Source: Phycisphaerales bacterium
GTDB lineage: Bacteria > Planctomycetota > Phycisphaerae > Phycisphaerales > UBA1924
DNA length: 64,000 nucleotides
NCBI GenBank assembly: GCA_030149165.1
Contig: JASBRY010000008.1
Coordinates: 310,001-374,000 of the forward strand
Direction of reading: 5' to 3'
Part shown: positions 45,503 through 54,083 of the stretch, piece after piece
Numbering within the stretch: the stretch's first letter is position 1
Layout: every line of letters begins with the position of its first letter
Position numbers and translations under genes: made by a program
Notes under the pieces: generated by a model
Database searches by the model: none
Told to the model about the DNA's origin: nothing
The model's input: only the letters and a program-made list of their open reading frames with translations

Positions 45503-46216
45503 ATGACCAAGACACACGCACAACTCAGGTTCTGGGACGGCGCGACGCGCGGGCGTACGCAGATCGGTTGGCTCGATGGGTACCACTCGTTCTCGTTTGG
45601 CCGGTACATGGATCCGGATCGGATGGGATTCCGTTCACTTCGGGTGATTAACGACGACAAGATTAAGGCGAGCAGAGGGTTTGGGATGCATCCGCATCAT
45701 GAGATGGAGATCCTGACCTGGGTGCTCGATGGGAAAATCAAGCACGAGGACAGCACTGGCCAGCGCGGCGAGATCATTCCCGGCGATCTGCAGCTGATGT
45801 CTGCGGGCAGGGGGATCCGCCACAGCGAGTTCAATGGTCTGGATGATGCGACGACGCATCTGCTGCAGATCTGGATTAAGCCGAGTGTTGCGGGGGTTGA
45901 GCCGGGGTATCAGCAGACTTCGTTTGATGCGGCTGGTCGAGCCGACAAGTGGCAACTGCTCGCGTCCCCTGCTGCTCGTGATGGATCACTGAAGATCCAC
46001 GCGGATGCGGAGGTCTCGGTTGCGGACCTGAGCGCTGGCGGCGCGATCGAAGCGATTGTCCCTGAGGACCGACATGGGTATGTCCATGTGGCGCGCGGGA
46101 AAGTCTTGGTTGATGGCAAAGAACTCACGGGTGGTGATGCGTTCTCGTTTGAAGAGGGCCGCGTTGACATTCAAGGAATCGAGGACAGCGAGTTGCTGTT
46201 CTTTGAACTGGCATAA
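45503..46216 (+). CDS. Pirin family protein
   Basis: This 237-residue cupin-type protein matches the pirin family, iron-binding proteins of which some oxidise flavonols such as quercetin and others act as redox sensors. The ATG at 45503 has AAAGGAG eight bases upstream. The metal-binding motif is MHPHHEMEILTWVLDG (about residues 55-70) with a further His in GKIKHEDS, and the GIRHSEFN segment (about 99-106) lies in the second strand set. It is followed by an NTF2-like gene and preceded by a MarR operator, which fits a stress- or aromatic-compound response. Confidence 0.88.
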   Translation: MTKTHAQLRFWDGATRGRTQIGWLDGYHSFSFGRYMDPDRMGFRSLRVINDDKIKASRGFGMHPHHEMEILTWVLDGKIKHEDSTGQRGEIIPGDLQLMSAGRGIRHSEFNGLDDATTHLLQIWIKPSVAGVEPGYQQTSFDAAGRADKWQLLASPAARDGSLKIHADAEVSVADLSAGGAIEAIVPEDRHGYVHVARGKVLVDGKELTGGDAFSFEEGRVDIQGIEDSELLFFELA

Positions 46217-46247
46217 ACACACACGAACCACACAAGGAGAAAGCACT

Positions 46248-46613
46248 ATGAGCACTGGTACAGAAACACAGGTTCGGATCGAATCACTGCTGGGATACAT
46301 CCGCGAGGGGCGGATCATGGATGCGATGAAGGAGTTTTATGCGGATGATGTGGTGATGGATGAGCCGGCGTATGGGAAGACTGTTGGGCTCGCGGCGAAT
46401 CTTGAACGCGAGCAGCAGTTTGTGAACTCGGTCGCGGAGTTTACGAGCTTTGAGACTCCCAAGGTCATGATCGGCGAGAACAGCTCGGCGTACGAGAACT
46501 CGATGAGCTGGAAGAGCACGGATGGACAGGACATCCAGATCGAGCAGGTCGCGGTTCAGGAATGGCGCGATGGGAAGATTGTGAGCGAGCGTTTCTACTA
46601 CGCGACAAACTAA
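46248..46613 (+). CDS. NTF2-like/SnoaL-fold small protein
   Basis: This encodes 121 residues. The sequence shows the SnoaL pattern: an N-terminal helix pair (ESLLGYIREGRIMDAMKEFYADDVVM), a central NSVAEFTSFETPKVMIG strand region, and a C-terminal strand (VAVQEWRDGKIVSERFYYA). Such proteins bind or isomerise small hydrophobic molecules. AAGGAG precedes the ATG at 46248. It is 31 bases after pirin and likely in the same operon, so it may act on the same substrate. The catalytic residue is not identifiable from sequence alone. Confidence 0.75.
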   Translation: MSTGTETQVRIESLLGYIREGRIMDAMKEFYADDVVMDEPAYGKTVGLAANLEREQQFVNSVAEFTSFETPKVMIGENSSAYENSMSWKSTDGQDIQIEQVAVQEWRDGKIVSERFYYATN

Positions 46614-46629
46614 ATCGGGCTGAGTTGGC

Positions 46630-47646
46630 TTACTGAGAGAGCTCGTCGTAGACGGCATTGATGGCGCGGGATTTGATCTGCTCGAATCCCAGTCCATCCA
46701 TAAAGTCCCAATGCATTTCGGCGACGGTTTCCTTTGGGGTGCCGGCGTCGATTTGTTTTTGGACTTGTTCGACGAGCTGCTCGAGGTAGTTGATCTGGTT
46801 GGTGATGAGGGAGCGGTCGCCGGGTTGGCCGTGTCCTGGGATGATCTGGGTGTGCTTGTCGGTGCGTTTGTAGACGGCTTGGAGTGAGTTGATCCATCCC
46901 AGCGCGGTCGCGCCGTGGGCGGGGAAGAAGAATGGGTGGAGTCCAGCGAAGACGAGGTCTCCGGTATGGATGATGTTGTGGTTCTCGAAGTGGACGATGA
47001 GGTCGTTGTCGGTGTGTCCGGCGCCGAAGTGATGGAGTGACACGGGTGTCGTGGGATGCTCGACTTCTGCTGAGTCTTCGAAGGTGTGCTTCGGAGTCAC
47101 GGCTTGCTTGGTGATCAGGTCGAGCGAGTGTGCGGCTTGATGGGCAAACGCGATCAGCTCTTCAGAGGCGCCGGCATTGGCGAATTTTTCTGGTCCTGAT
47201 TCTGCTTCGGACTTCGCTTGATCGAGCTGGGACTGGATTCGAGGAACGGCGTTGTGTTGTGCGTAGGAGTGTTTGGCGTGCGGGAGGAGGAAGGCGTTGC
47301 CTCCGGTGTGGTCGCCGTGGTGGTGGGTGTTGATGGTGGTGAGGTGTGTGGAGTCGTTGTTGAGGGTTCGTGCGTCTTGGAGGAGAGCGGGGCCGTAGGA
47401 CGCAAACTTGGTGTCGATGAGGATCGCGTGGTCTTTGTGGGTTGCGAGGAGGGTGTTGCCTCCGGTGGAGAGGTCGGCGATGACCTTGAATCCCTTGACT
47501 GGGGTTGGGAGGTCGGACCACGGCAGCAGTGCGCCGGCGGATCGCGAGCGAGATGATGCGAAGACTGGAGCGGTGATCGCGAGCGAGGAGGTCGCGGCGA
47601 TGAGTTTGAGGGCTTCTCGGCGGCTAAGCGGGGATTGAATGGTCAT
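46630..47646 (-). CDS. Exported MBL-fold metallohydrolase (subclass B1-like)
   Basis: This is a 338-residue metallo-beta-lactamase-fold enzyme. It begins with a twin-arginine-like signal (SRREALKLIAATSSLAI, residues 8-24), so it is probably periplasmic after folding with its metals. The zinc motif THHHGDHTGGN lies at about residues 108-118, a second His in HFGAGHTDNDLI (about 210-221) and a third in IIPGHGQPGD (about 270-279). AAAGGA lies eight bases before the ATG at 47646. The fold includes lactamases and lactonases; the substrate is unknown. It converges on the NTF2-like gene with 16 bases between. Confidence 0.82.
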   Translation of the reverse strand: MTIQSPLSRREALKLIAATSSLAITAPVFASSRSRSAGALLPWSDLPTPVKGFKVIADLSTGGNTLLATHKDHAILIDTKFASYGPALLQDARTLNNDSTHLTTINTHHHGDHTGGNAFLLPHAKHSYAQHNAVPRIQSQLDQAKSEAESGPEKFANAGASEELIAFAHQAAHSLDLITKQAVTPKHTFEDSAEVEHPTTPVSLHHFGAGHTDNDLIVHFENHNIIHTGDLVFAGLHPFFFPAHGATALGWINSLQAVYKRTDKHTQIIPGHGQPGDRSLITNQINYLEQLVEQVQKQIDAGTPKETVAEMHWDFMDGLGFEQIKSRAINAVYDELSQ

Positions 47647-47678
47647 CGCGTGGTCCTTTATATGTGGTCTTGCTGTGC

Positions 47679-47684
47679 TAGGAT
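47679..47684 (+). promoter_or_regulatory. Possible -10 box of the efp promoter
   Basis: TAGGAT lies 78 bases before the efp start, in the 116 bases between two divergent genes. A leader of about 70 bases would follow. No clear -35 is visible. Confidence 0.3.
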
Positions 47685-47762
47685 AGGGTCGCTTCGGGAA
47701 TGGTCCCAAGGCGGTTGTAGAACACTGATCGCTGGTCGATCATTCCCGGGAAACTGATATCT

Positions 47763-48329
47763 ATGAAAGCGAATGAAATTCGTCCAGGTGTAGCGCTCAA
47801 TATCGACGGCAAGCTGTATGTTGTGGTCAAAATCGGGCATGTGAAGCCCGGGAAGGGCCCGGCGTACATCCAAGCGAAGATGCGTGCGGTCGACGGCGCG
47901 GGGATGAAGGAGCAGCGGTTCTCGGGATCTGATGTGGTCGATGGCGCGACACTGGATCGCCGTGAGATGGAGTTCCTCTACGGCGACGGAGAGGGCGGCG
48001 GGACCTTCATGGATATGGAAGACTACGACCAGGTCGAACTCTCTCAGGGATTGCTCGACGACGCACTGCTCTACATGTCTCCAAACTCGAGTTGTACCGT
48101 CCTGTTCCACGAGGGGAATCCTGTTGCGATCGAACTGCCTTCAGCGGTCGTGGTCACGGTGACTGAAACTCCTCCTGGTATCAAGGGCGCGACAGCGACG
48201 AACCAGCTCAAGGAAGCTGAGTGCGATACTGGTCTAAAGACGCGCGTGCCTCCCTTTATTTCCAATGGCGAGAAGATCCGTGTATCGACTGAAGACGGGT
48301 CGTACATGGCGCGCGTGAAGGACGAGTAA
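47763..48329 (+). CDS. efp: Elongation factor P
   Basis: EF-P relieves ribosome stalling at poly-proline stretches. The 188-residue length is exact for the family. Residues 1-60 are the KOW-like domain with the tip loop KIGHVKPGKGPAYIQAK; the Lys of PGKG is the site that needs modification in bacteria of the EpmA type. The C-terminal OB domain ends with LKTRVPPFISNGEKIRVSTEDGSYMARV (in part). No modification enzyme is in the window. The ATG follows the divergent promoter region, and aroK starts two bases after the stop. Confidence 0.96.
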   Translation: MKANEIRPGVALNIDGKLYVVVKIGHVKPGKGPAYIQAKMRAVDGAGMKEQRFSGSDVVDGATLDRREMEFLYGDGEGGGTFMDMEDYDQVELSQGLLDDALLYMSPNSSCTVLFHEGNPVAIELPSAVVVTVTETPPGIKGATATNQLKEAECDTGLKTRVPPFISNGEKIRVSTEDGSYMARVKDE

Positions 48330-48331
48330 AG

Positions 48332-48868
48332 ATGAGCACTCTCGAACCCAATCTCGTGTTGATTGGGTTGCGCGGTTCTGGCAAGTCCACCATCGGTGCT
48401 CGACTTGCGGATTCGCTCGGACGCGGGTTTGTCGATCTGGATGATTCGACGGCTCGTGTTTTGGACTGCGCTGGCGCGGGAGAGGCGATCGCGAATCATG
48501 GGATGGATGCGTTCCGCGCTGCGGAGCGGACGGCGCTGGAGCAGGAGTTGAAAACCACCGGACGCGTGATCGCGCTTGGGGGCGGGACCCCCACTGCTGA
48601 GGGGTGTGTGGAACTGCTCAAGTCGAGTGATTGTCGCGTGATCTATCTCAAAGCACAACCAAGCACACTGCGGGCACGCTTGAGCAGCACGGACAACACG
48701 GATCGTCCCTCGCTCACGGGCGGCGATGTGCTCGATGAGATCGGGACGGTGTATGAGCAGCGCGATCCGTTGTATATGGAGATCGCGGAGTCGGTGGTGC
48801 ACACCGATGGGGTGAGCGAGGACTCAACGCTGGTGGCGCTGCTCGCGTTGGTTCGTGCCGGGTTTTGA
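48332..48868 (+). CDS. aroK: Shikimate kinase
   Basis: This enzyme phosphorylates shikimate in the pathway to chorismate. The 178-residue protein has the P-loop LIGLRGSGKSTIGARLA (about residues 9-25), the shikimate-binding Asp in FVDLDD (about 37-42), Arg in FRAAER (about 58-63) and the glycine-rich ALGGGTP (about 82-88). It follows efp by two bases and converges on trpF, eight bases apart, so two aromatic-acid genes meet here without being co-transcribed. Confidence 0.93.
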   Translation: MSTLEPNLVLIGLRGSGKSTIGARLADSLGRGFVDLDDSTARVLDCAGAGEAIANHGMDAFRAAERTALEQELKTTGRVIALGGGTPTAEGCVELLKSSDCRVIYLKAQPSTLRARLSSTDNTDRPSLTGGDVLDEIGTVYEQRDPLYMEIAESVVHTDGVSEDSTLVALLALVRAGF

Positions 48869-48876
48869 TGGGCTCA

Positions 48877-49512
48877 TCAATGATCCGCGGCGTGGACGGC
48901 GGCGCAGAGTTTGGCGATTTTGGCGTGGTCTTTGATTCCCGGCTCGGCTTCGACGCCGGAAGAGATATCCACGGCGTACGGCTTGAGGGTCTTGATGACC
49001 TCGGTGACATTGGACTCGTCCAGACCTCCGGCGATGATGATGCGCTTGGGATAGTTCTCGATGAGTGGTGCAAGCTGGGACCAATCGAACGCTTTGCCTT
49101 CACCACCATCGGATCCATCAATGAGCAGTGCATCGACCTCGGCGACCTTCGACCAACGATCGAGCTGGGACTGGATCGTGACCTGCTCATATTTGAAAGC
49201 TTTGATCACTCCTGGTCCGCATTGTTGGACGAGGGAGACTGGTTCTTTGCCGTGGAGTTGGAAGGAGTGCGCGGGGCAGGTTTGTTCGAGATCACAGAAC
49301 TCGTCGAGGGTGAGGTCGCGGGTGACTCCGATCGCGGAGACCATTGGCGGAAGATTGAACATGATCGCGGCGGCGTCATCGGGATCGATGTAACGAGGGG
49401 TGTCTTTGACGAAGATAAATCCGAGCGCGTCGGCGCCGTTGTCCACGGCGGCTTGCGCGTCGTCGATGTTGGTGATGCCGCAGATTTTGATTCGTGTGCG
49501 ATGGTGAGTCAT
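48877..49512 (-). CDS. trpF: Phosphoribosylanthranilate isomerase
   Basis: TrpF is the TIM-barrel isomerase of tryptophan synthesis. The 211-residue protein starts with the strand RIKICGITNIDDAQAAVDNGADALGFIF (in part; the general-base Cys is in KICGIT) and has the phosphate site GGLDESNVTEVI (about residues 165-176) followed by AVDISSGVEAEPGIKD (about 182-197), including the catalytic Asp. The ATG overlaps the stop of the rhomboid gene (ATGA), so the two are coupled. Other trp genes are elsewhere. Confidence 0.95.
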   Translation of the reverse strand: MTHHRTRIKICGITNIDDAQAAVDNGADALGFIFVKDTPRYIDPDDAAAIMFNLPPMVSAIGVTRDLTLDEFCDLEQTCPAHSFQLHGKEPVSLVQQCGPGVIKAFKYEQVTIQSQLDRWSKVAEVDALLIDGSDGGEGKAFDWSQLAPLIENYPKRIIIAGGLDESNVTEVIKTLKPYAVDISSGVEAEPGIKDHAKIAKLCAAVHAADH

Positions 49513-50666
49513 TGTTGTTTGCTCCGGATGGCATCGAGCTCGGATTGGGCGAGTGCTTTGATGTCTTCGTCTGAGGTATTGGCGATGAGGTTGTTGAGGA
49601 TGTCGAGGGCCGCGTCTGGATTGTTGAGATCGTTGGCGTTGATGCGGGCGCGGAGGATGCAGATGACATCGCGTTCTGTATCGTTGGGATAGTCCTTGAG
49701 AAGTGCTTGGTACGCGTCGAGTGCTTCCTGGCGCTGATTGGTCTGATATAGATGATTGGCGATCTGGTACTGCGCATCGCGGTGCATCGTGGTTGGGTAC
49801 TTGGGGTCATCATTGAAGTACTGGACCATCGCGAGGTAGCGATCCGCGGCGTCCTCGACATTGCCTTGGGTAAGGCGCTCTGAGATCTGTGCACGGCGAG
49901 CGGCGAGTTCTGCGACTAATGGGTCCTGTTTTGATTCGGTCTTGTAGGGTTTCGGGGTGGAGTTGCGTGATGCGGCTTTGAAGGCGCGTTTGCGTTTCTT
50001 TTGCTGCAGGATGGAGAAGAGGTCGTAACTTGGTTCGCGTGCGAGGATCTTGGTCGCGAGGAGGAAGATTGCTGTAGAGATCCCGATCGCGTATCCGCCA
50101 AGGTGGGCGGCGTTCGCGGTGCCGTTGTTGGGTTGGAAGGTTTGGGAGAAGAGGTCGATGACGATCCAGAGCCCGATGAGCCACCACGCGGGAGCCATGA
50201 GAAACTGGATGAGGATGAAGAACCAGAGCACACGGATGCGCGAGTTGGGGAACAGCACAAGGAACGCGCCGGTCACGGCGGCGATCGCTCCCGAAGCGCC
50301 GATCGCGGGATGGTCGGACACGGCGACATGGATGAGTCCCGATCCGATCGCGCCAGCGAGATAGAAAATAGTGAATCCGATGCGTCCGAAGCGGTCCTCG
50401 ACGGGTGGTCCGAAGACGAAGAGTGCGAGCATGTTCCCGGCGATGTGCCAGAAGTTGGCGTGGAGGAATGCGGAGGTGACGGGTCCCCAGAGCGTGAGGT
50501 CGTGGCGCCAGACATGTCCGATGTTCATGATGCGAGCGACGAGCTGGGGATCGGAGGACTGGAGGGTGATCTGGAGGACAAAGATGACCAAATTCAGAGC
50601 GATGATGACGGGGACAACGCGAGTCTTTCGAGCGAGGGGGCGGTTTGTACCCAGAGGGATGAGCAT
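49509..50666 (-). CDS. Rhomboid-family intramembrane serine protease with C-terminal helical repeats
   Basis: This 385-residue protein has six membrane segments (about residues 17-215). The active-site Ser is in GASGAIAAVTG (about 124-134), the catalytic His in ANAAHLGGYAIG (about 190-200), and the HxxxN-type motif HANFWHIAGNMLALFVFG at about 69-86. It is therefore an active-type rhomboid. Residues 260-385 form a soluble helical domain resembling TPR units (DAADRYLAMVQYF and ALDAYQALLKDYPND), probably for substrate or partner binding. A TACCAT box lies five bases before the ATG, suggesting a leaderless mRNA. It is coupled to trpF. Confidence 0.85.
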   Translation of the reverse strand: MLIPLGTNRPLARKTRVVPVIIALNLVIFVLQITLQSSDPQLVARIMNIGHVWRHDLTLWGPVTSAFLHANFWHIAGNMLALFVFGPPVEDRFGRIGFTIFYLAGAIGSGLIHVAVSDHPAIGASGAIAAVTGAFLVLFPNSRIRVLWFFILIQFLMAPAWWLIGLWIVIDLFSQTFQPNNGTANAAHLGGYAIGISTAIFLLATKILAREPSYDLFSILQQKKRKRAFKAASRNSTPKPYKTESKQDPLVAELAARRAQISERLTQGNVEDAADRYLAMVQYFNDDPKYPTTMHRDAQYQIANHLYQTNQRQEALDAYQALLKDYPNDTERDVICILRARINANDLNNPDAALDILNNLIANTSDEDIKALAQSELDAIRSKQQ

Positions 50667-50807
50667 CGGGGATGGTACACGGTTGAGCGGGGCGAGGGAG
50701 TGGTGTGTTGCCTATAGTTGCTACCCGGTATTTGGAGGCGCTTTGAAGGCGTGAGTTTCCAGATCGAGCCGGGATTTTGAGCAGATTTGCAGTTGAAAGG
50801 ATGCTGT

Positions 50808-51950
50808 ATGAGCACCGCGGAAAGCACATTCTCCAAGGGTCTTGAGGGCGTTGTCGCCGCACAGACTGAGATGTCGTTCATCAATGGCACTGAAGGGATT
50901 CTGGAGTATGTCGGGATCGCGATCGGCGATCTCGCATCCAAGAGCTCGTTCGAGGAGACCGTGTTCCTGCTGTGGAACAAGCGGCTCCCGACCTCGTCTG
51001 AGTTGCAGAGCTTCACCGATGAGCTTCGTGAAGATTACACGATGACCGAGGCGCTCAAAGAGCGGATCAAAGCATGCCCGGTTGACGCTGAGCCGATGCA
51101 TGTCATCCGCACGATGATCAGTTCGATGGCGATGGATGATCCTTCCCCCAACGAGAACTCGGTTGAGGTCGCTCGTCATAAAGCGCTGAACATCCTTGCG
51201 ACTGCTCCGGCAATTGTCGCGGCGTTCGATCGTCATCGCCGAGGACTGGACATCATCGATCCGGATCCATCACTAAGCTTCGCCGCGAACTTCCTGTACA
51301 TGCTTAATGGTGAGAAGCCAACCGATGCGATGGTTCGTGCGTTCGATATCTGCATGATCACGCATGCGGATCACGGATTGAATAACTCGACCTTCGCGGC
51401 TCGCGTGGTCATCTCGACCCTTTCGGATATGTACTCCGCGATCACCGCAGCCGTTGGATCACTCCGCGGTCCGCTCCACGGCGGAGCGAACGAGGGCGTG
51501 ATGAAGATGCTCAACCAGATCCCAGATGTGGATTCTGTTGAAGAGCATGTCATGGGCATGATCGCTCGCAAGGAACGCATCATGGGATTCGGACACCGCG
51601 TCTATAAAGCGAAGGACCCTCGTGCTGCGGAACTGATGACGCTCGCGAAGCAACTTGCCGAGGACACGGGCAACATGGACTTGTACAACAAGTCGCACGC
51701 GATCGAGCTCGTCATGGAGCGTGAATACGCGGCGAAGGGGATCTACCCCAATGTTGACTTCTACTCAGCGACCACTTACCACTGCATCGGTCTGAAGCTC
51801 GACCTGTTCACTCCGATGTTCGTGCTCGCACGCATCGCGGGTTGGGCCGGACATATCATCGAGCAGCTCGGCGATAACCGTCTGTATCGTCCGACGACTG
51901 ATTATGTAGGACAGCACGCGGTGCCGTATGTTGCGATCGAAGATCGTTGA
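50808..51950 (+). CDS. gltA: Citrate synthase
   Basis: Citrate synthase condenses acetyl-CoA and oxaloacetate. The 380-residue length fits the shorter, Gram-positive/archaeal-like type. Key residues are His in DHGLNNSTFAAR (about 188-199), His in GFGHRVYKAKDPRA (about 262-275, the GHR motif) and Asp in NVDFYSA (about 313-319). The ATG at 50808 has AAAGGA seven bases upstream. The gene stands alone, with a rho-independent terminator after it. Methylcitrate synthase cannot be excluded, but no propionate genes are near. Confidence 0.94.
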   Translation: MSTAESTFSKGLEGVVAAQTEMSFINGTEGILEYVGIAIGDLASKSSFEETVFLLWNKRLPTSSELQSFTDELREDYTMTEALKERIKACPVDAEPMHVIRTMISSMAMDDPSPNENSVEVARHKALNILATAPAIVAAFDRHRRGLDIIDPDPSLSFAANFLYMLNGEKPTDAMVRAFDICMITHADHGLNNSTFAARVVISTLSDMYSAITAAVGSLRGPLHGGANEGVMKMLNQIPDVDSVEEHVMGMIARKERIMGFGHRVYKAKDPRAAELMTLAKQLAEDTGNMDLYNKSHAIELVMEREYAAKGIYPNVDFYSATTYHCIGLKLDLFTPMFVLARIAGWAGHIIEQLGDNRLYRPTTDYVGQHAVPYVAIEDR

Positions 51951-51972
51951 GATCGGAACTGATTAAGAGTTC

Positions 51973-52001
51973 AAAAGCCGCGGTTCATGCCGCGGTTTTT
52001 T
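51973..52001 (+). terminator. Terminator after citrate synthase, overlapping the end of the K+ channel gene
   Basis: AAAAGCCGCGG and CCGCGGTTTT pair to a stem of about ten with the loop TTCATG, followed by six T. The second half lies within the last codons of the convergent channel gene, whose stop falls in the loop. Confidence 0.85.
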
Positions 52002-53022
52002 GTTGCTCTGGGATGTAGCGTTCGATCTCCGCGAGGTCTTGGCTCTGACCAGCGATGAGCAGGTGGTCTCCGTTCTCAAGGACTCGGCTCGTCCCGGGTC
52101 GCATGTCGTAGTCTCCGCTTTGCTTTCTGGAAGCGATGTACGCGATGCTTGGGAAGTTCTCGATCAGATCCGAGATTGTGAGACCCGCTCTGTTGTTTTC
52201 ATTGGTGATAGGAATTTCTCTGAAATGGAGTTTTTTGTCACATTCGAAGTGACTGCCGTAGAGAACCTCTGCGACGGATGGTCGGAGCATGCTGTCCGCG
52301 ATTCCTTCTCCGCCGTAGCGTGTAGGGCTTATAACCGCGTCCGCTCCGGCGCGGGAGAGTTTGTTGATGGAGTCCTCTTCCTCAGCGCGTGCGGAGATCG
52401 CAATGCCGGGTGCGATCGCACGCGCGGTCAAGCAGATCATCGCGTTGGTTGAGTCGGAGGATGTCGCCGCAGCGACTGCTATTGCTCTGCTGATCCCAGC
52501 GTCGTGGAACGCTTTGTCGTGTGTTGCATCGCCGAGGATGGTGATGATCCCACGATCACGAGCGATTTTAACGAGTGCTTCGTCACTGTCGATCGCGACG
52601 ACAGGTACAGCTTGCTCATCGAGCCGGCTGATGATGTGGAATCCGGTTCGTCCGAGTCCGCAGACGATGCAGTGATTGCTGAGTCGGTTGGCTTTGGTGA
52701 TCATCTTTTTCTCCGTGTCGACGGCTTTGCTCGCGGCGTACTGGACTATCTGAGAGAGTGCGTAGGACACCGATCCGATTCCACCAATCATCAGGAACGC
52801 GGCGAAGCGTTGGCCAGTGATACTCATCTGGTGGTCGTCGTATCCCACAGTGGTCAGGGTGTAGAGTGTGAAGAAGAAGGAGTCCCAGATACCCCACTGC
52901 TCGATCCATGTGAAGCCGAGCGTTCCGATGGTGAGCACGCTGATGCAGAGCATCAAGGCGCGAGCGATCGGAGAATCCAGTCCAAGCTGGAATCGCTTCG
53001 ATTGCTTTGAAGTTCGAGACAT
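51985..53022 (-). CDS. Potassium channel protein with RCK (TrkA-N) domain
   Basis: This 345-residue protein has two membrane helices (about 20-45 and 70-95) with the pore segment TLYTLTTVGYDDHQMS between them, then an RCK/TrkA-N nucleotide-binding domain with HCIVCGLGRTGFHIISRL (about residues 116-133) and a TrkA-C-like domain. The layout is MthK/Kch-like. The selectivity filter is TTVGYDD: the usual Gly after Tyr is Asp, which is uncommon. No Shine-Dalgarno is evident at the ATG. It would be a tetrameric, ligand-gated K+ channel in the inner membrane. Confidence 0.82.
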   Translation of the reverse strand: MSRTSKQSKRFQLGLDSPIARALMLCISVLTIGTLGFTWIEQWGIWDSFFFTLYTLTTVGYDDHQMSITGQRFAAFLMIGGIGSVSYALSQIVQYAASKAVDTEKKMITKANRLSNHCIVCGLGRTGFHIISRLDEQAVPVVAIDSDEALVKIARDRGIITILGDATHDKAFHDAGISRAIAVAAATSSDSTNAMICLTARAIAPGIAISARAEEEDSINKLSRAGADAVISPTRYGGEGIADSMLRPSVAEVLYGSHFECDKKLHFREIPITNENNRAGLTISDLIENFPSIAYIASRKQSGDYDMRPGTSRVLENGDHLLIAGQSQDLAEIERYIPEQQKTAA

Positions 53023-53075
53023 GTGAGGTCTATCGGACCACAGAACTGGGGGCTTTACACCTATATATATCCTGA

Positions 53076-53504
53076 TCAGATATTGAGTTGCGCCAGGATC
53101 GCGTCGAGGAGCAAGCGGGTCCTGGATTCGGAGTCTGGATCGATGTTAATTGTGACTTTGACGCCTCCAGAGGGTTGGGTGGAGGTGTTGATATGGACTC
53201 TGCTGTATGGCGCGTCAGGCTGAGAGAGCGCGAGGAGTTTGCCTCCTTGTGGGGAAGCGGTGGATTTTTTGATCACATGCCCTTGGCGCAGGAGCTCGTT
53301 TTTCGCGGCGATCAGGACGGATTCGGTTCGGACTCCAGGAGGGAGCTCGGCTTCGAGGGTCCCCCAGAGGTAGGACGCGGAGATGGGGGTTTGGCCTTGC
53401 CATGCCGTGGACTTGCGCATCGCAGGGACGGATTCGCATGCAGGGAGAATCAAGAATGAACAAATCCCGATCAGCAGGATCGCTGCTTTGGTGGTGGTGT
53501 GCAT
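53076..53504 (-). CDS. Putative lipoprotein
   Basis: This 142-residue protein has an N-terminal lipoprotein signal with the lipobox LILPAC (Cys near residue 23). The mature part has a beta-alpha-beta look (ASYLWGTLEAELP, ESVLIAAKNELLRQGHVI, then KVTINIDPDSESRTRLLLDAILAQL in part) that resembles DUF3568-like small periplasmic proteins. That similarity is loose. The ATG at 53504 is preferred over the GTG one codon upstream. It is a single gene next to the divergent rpsU. Confidence 0.6.
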   Translation of the reverse strand: MHTTTKAAILLIGICSFLILPACESVPAMRKSTAWQGQTPISASYLWGTLEAELPPGVRTESVLIAAKNELLRQGHVIKKSTASPQGGKLLALSQPDAPYSRVHINTSTQPSGGVKVTINIDPDSESRTRLLLDAILAQLNI

Positions 53505-53576
53505 CACTGAGCAATCGGTTATCTGGACTACGCTTCTGTAAGTTGGGACGAAAATGGGGGGAAGCGGAGGTTGGGG

Positions 53577-53605
53577 TTGACCTGTGGTCGATGCGTGCCT
53601 TTGAT
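53577..53605 (+). promoter_or_regulatory. rpsU promoter
   Basis: TTGACC (53577-53582), a 17-base spacer and TTTGAT (53600-53605) form a good sigma70-type promoter. The predicted leader contains the small hairpin CCGGC-GGTTGT-GCCGG (53612-53627). Confidence 0.65.
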
Positions 53606-53659
53606 AGGGGCCCGGCGGTTGTGCCGGTGTTGTAAGTCCTTGAAGTGAATGGAGCCCTG

Positions 53660-53833
53660 ATGGCGATTCGGATCAAAACGCGTGGGAATGAGAGTGCGGA
53701 GCAGATGATGCGCCGTTTCAAGAAGCTCTGCGAAAAAGAGGGGCTCGTCAAGGATATCAAGCGCAAAGAGTACTACGAGAAGCCTTCGGAGCGTAAGCGT
53801 CGTGCGGCGAAGCGTGGTCCATCGCGGGATTGA
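53660..53833 (+). CDS. rpsU: 30S ribosomal protein S21
   Basis: S21 is a small basic protein of the 30S subunit, near the anti-Shine-Dalgarno region. The product has 57 residues: AIRIKTRGNESAEQMMRRFKK (the typical N-terminus, here given in part as AIRIKTRGNESAEQ), KEGLVKDIKRKEYYEKPSE, and a basic C-terminus. The ATG at 53660 has GGAG five bases upstream. A strong promoter and a terminator bracket the gene, so it is monocistronic. Because S21 binds near the anti-Shine-Dalgarno, its presence fits a translation system that also uses leaderless mRNAs, but this is only inference. Confidence 0.93.
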   Translation: MAIRIKTRGNESAEQMMRRFKKLCEKEGLVKDIKRKEYYEKPSERKRRAAKRGPSRD

Positions 53834-53859
53834 TCGCGATGTGATGAAATGAATGAACG

Positions 53860-53887
53860 ACCGTTCCAGAAATGGAACGGTTTTTTT
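53860..53887 (+). terminator. Rho-independent terminator after rpsU
   Basis: ACCGTTCC and GGAACGGT form a perfect eight-pair stem with the loop AGAAAT, followed by a run of T to 53887. Confidence 0.93.
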
Positions 53888-54083
53888 GTCGAGATTCGAT
53901 CTCGATCGCCGTTTTTTGGATAAATGCTCGGCTTTTTATGTAAGCGGGCACTAGAATCGTGACCCCATTTGAGGGAATCAAAAGTTTGTGAAAACTTCAC
54001 GGTACACACCCTTTTCCTGTCGTTGACATGGGTGACACACAGGACAAGCAGGAATATCACCACCACCCAGAGGCACGCACATC

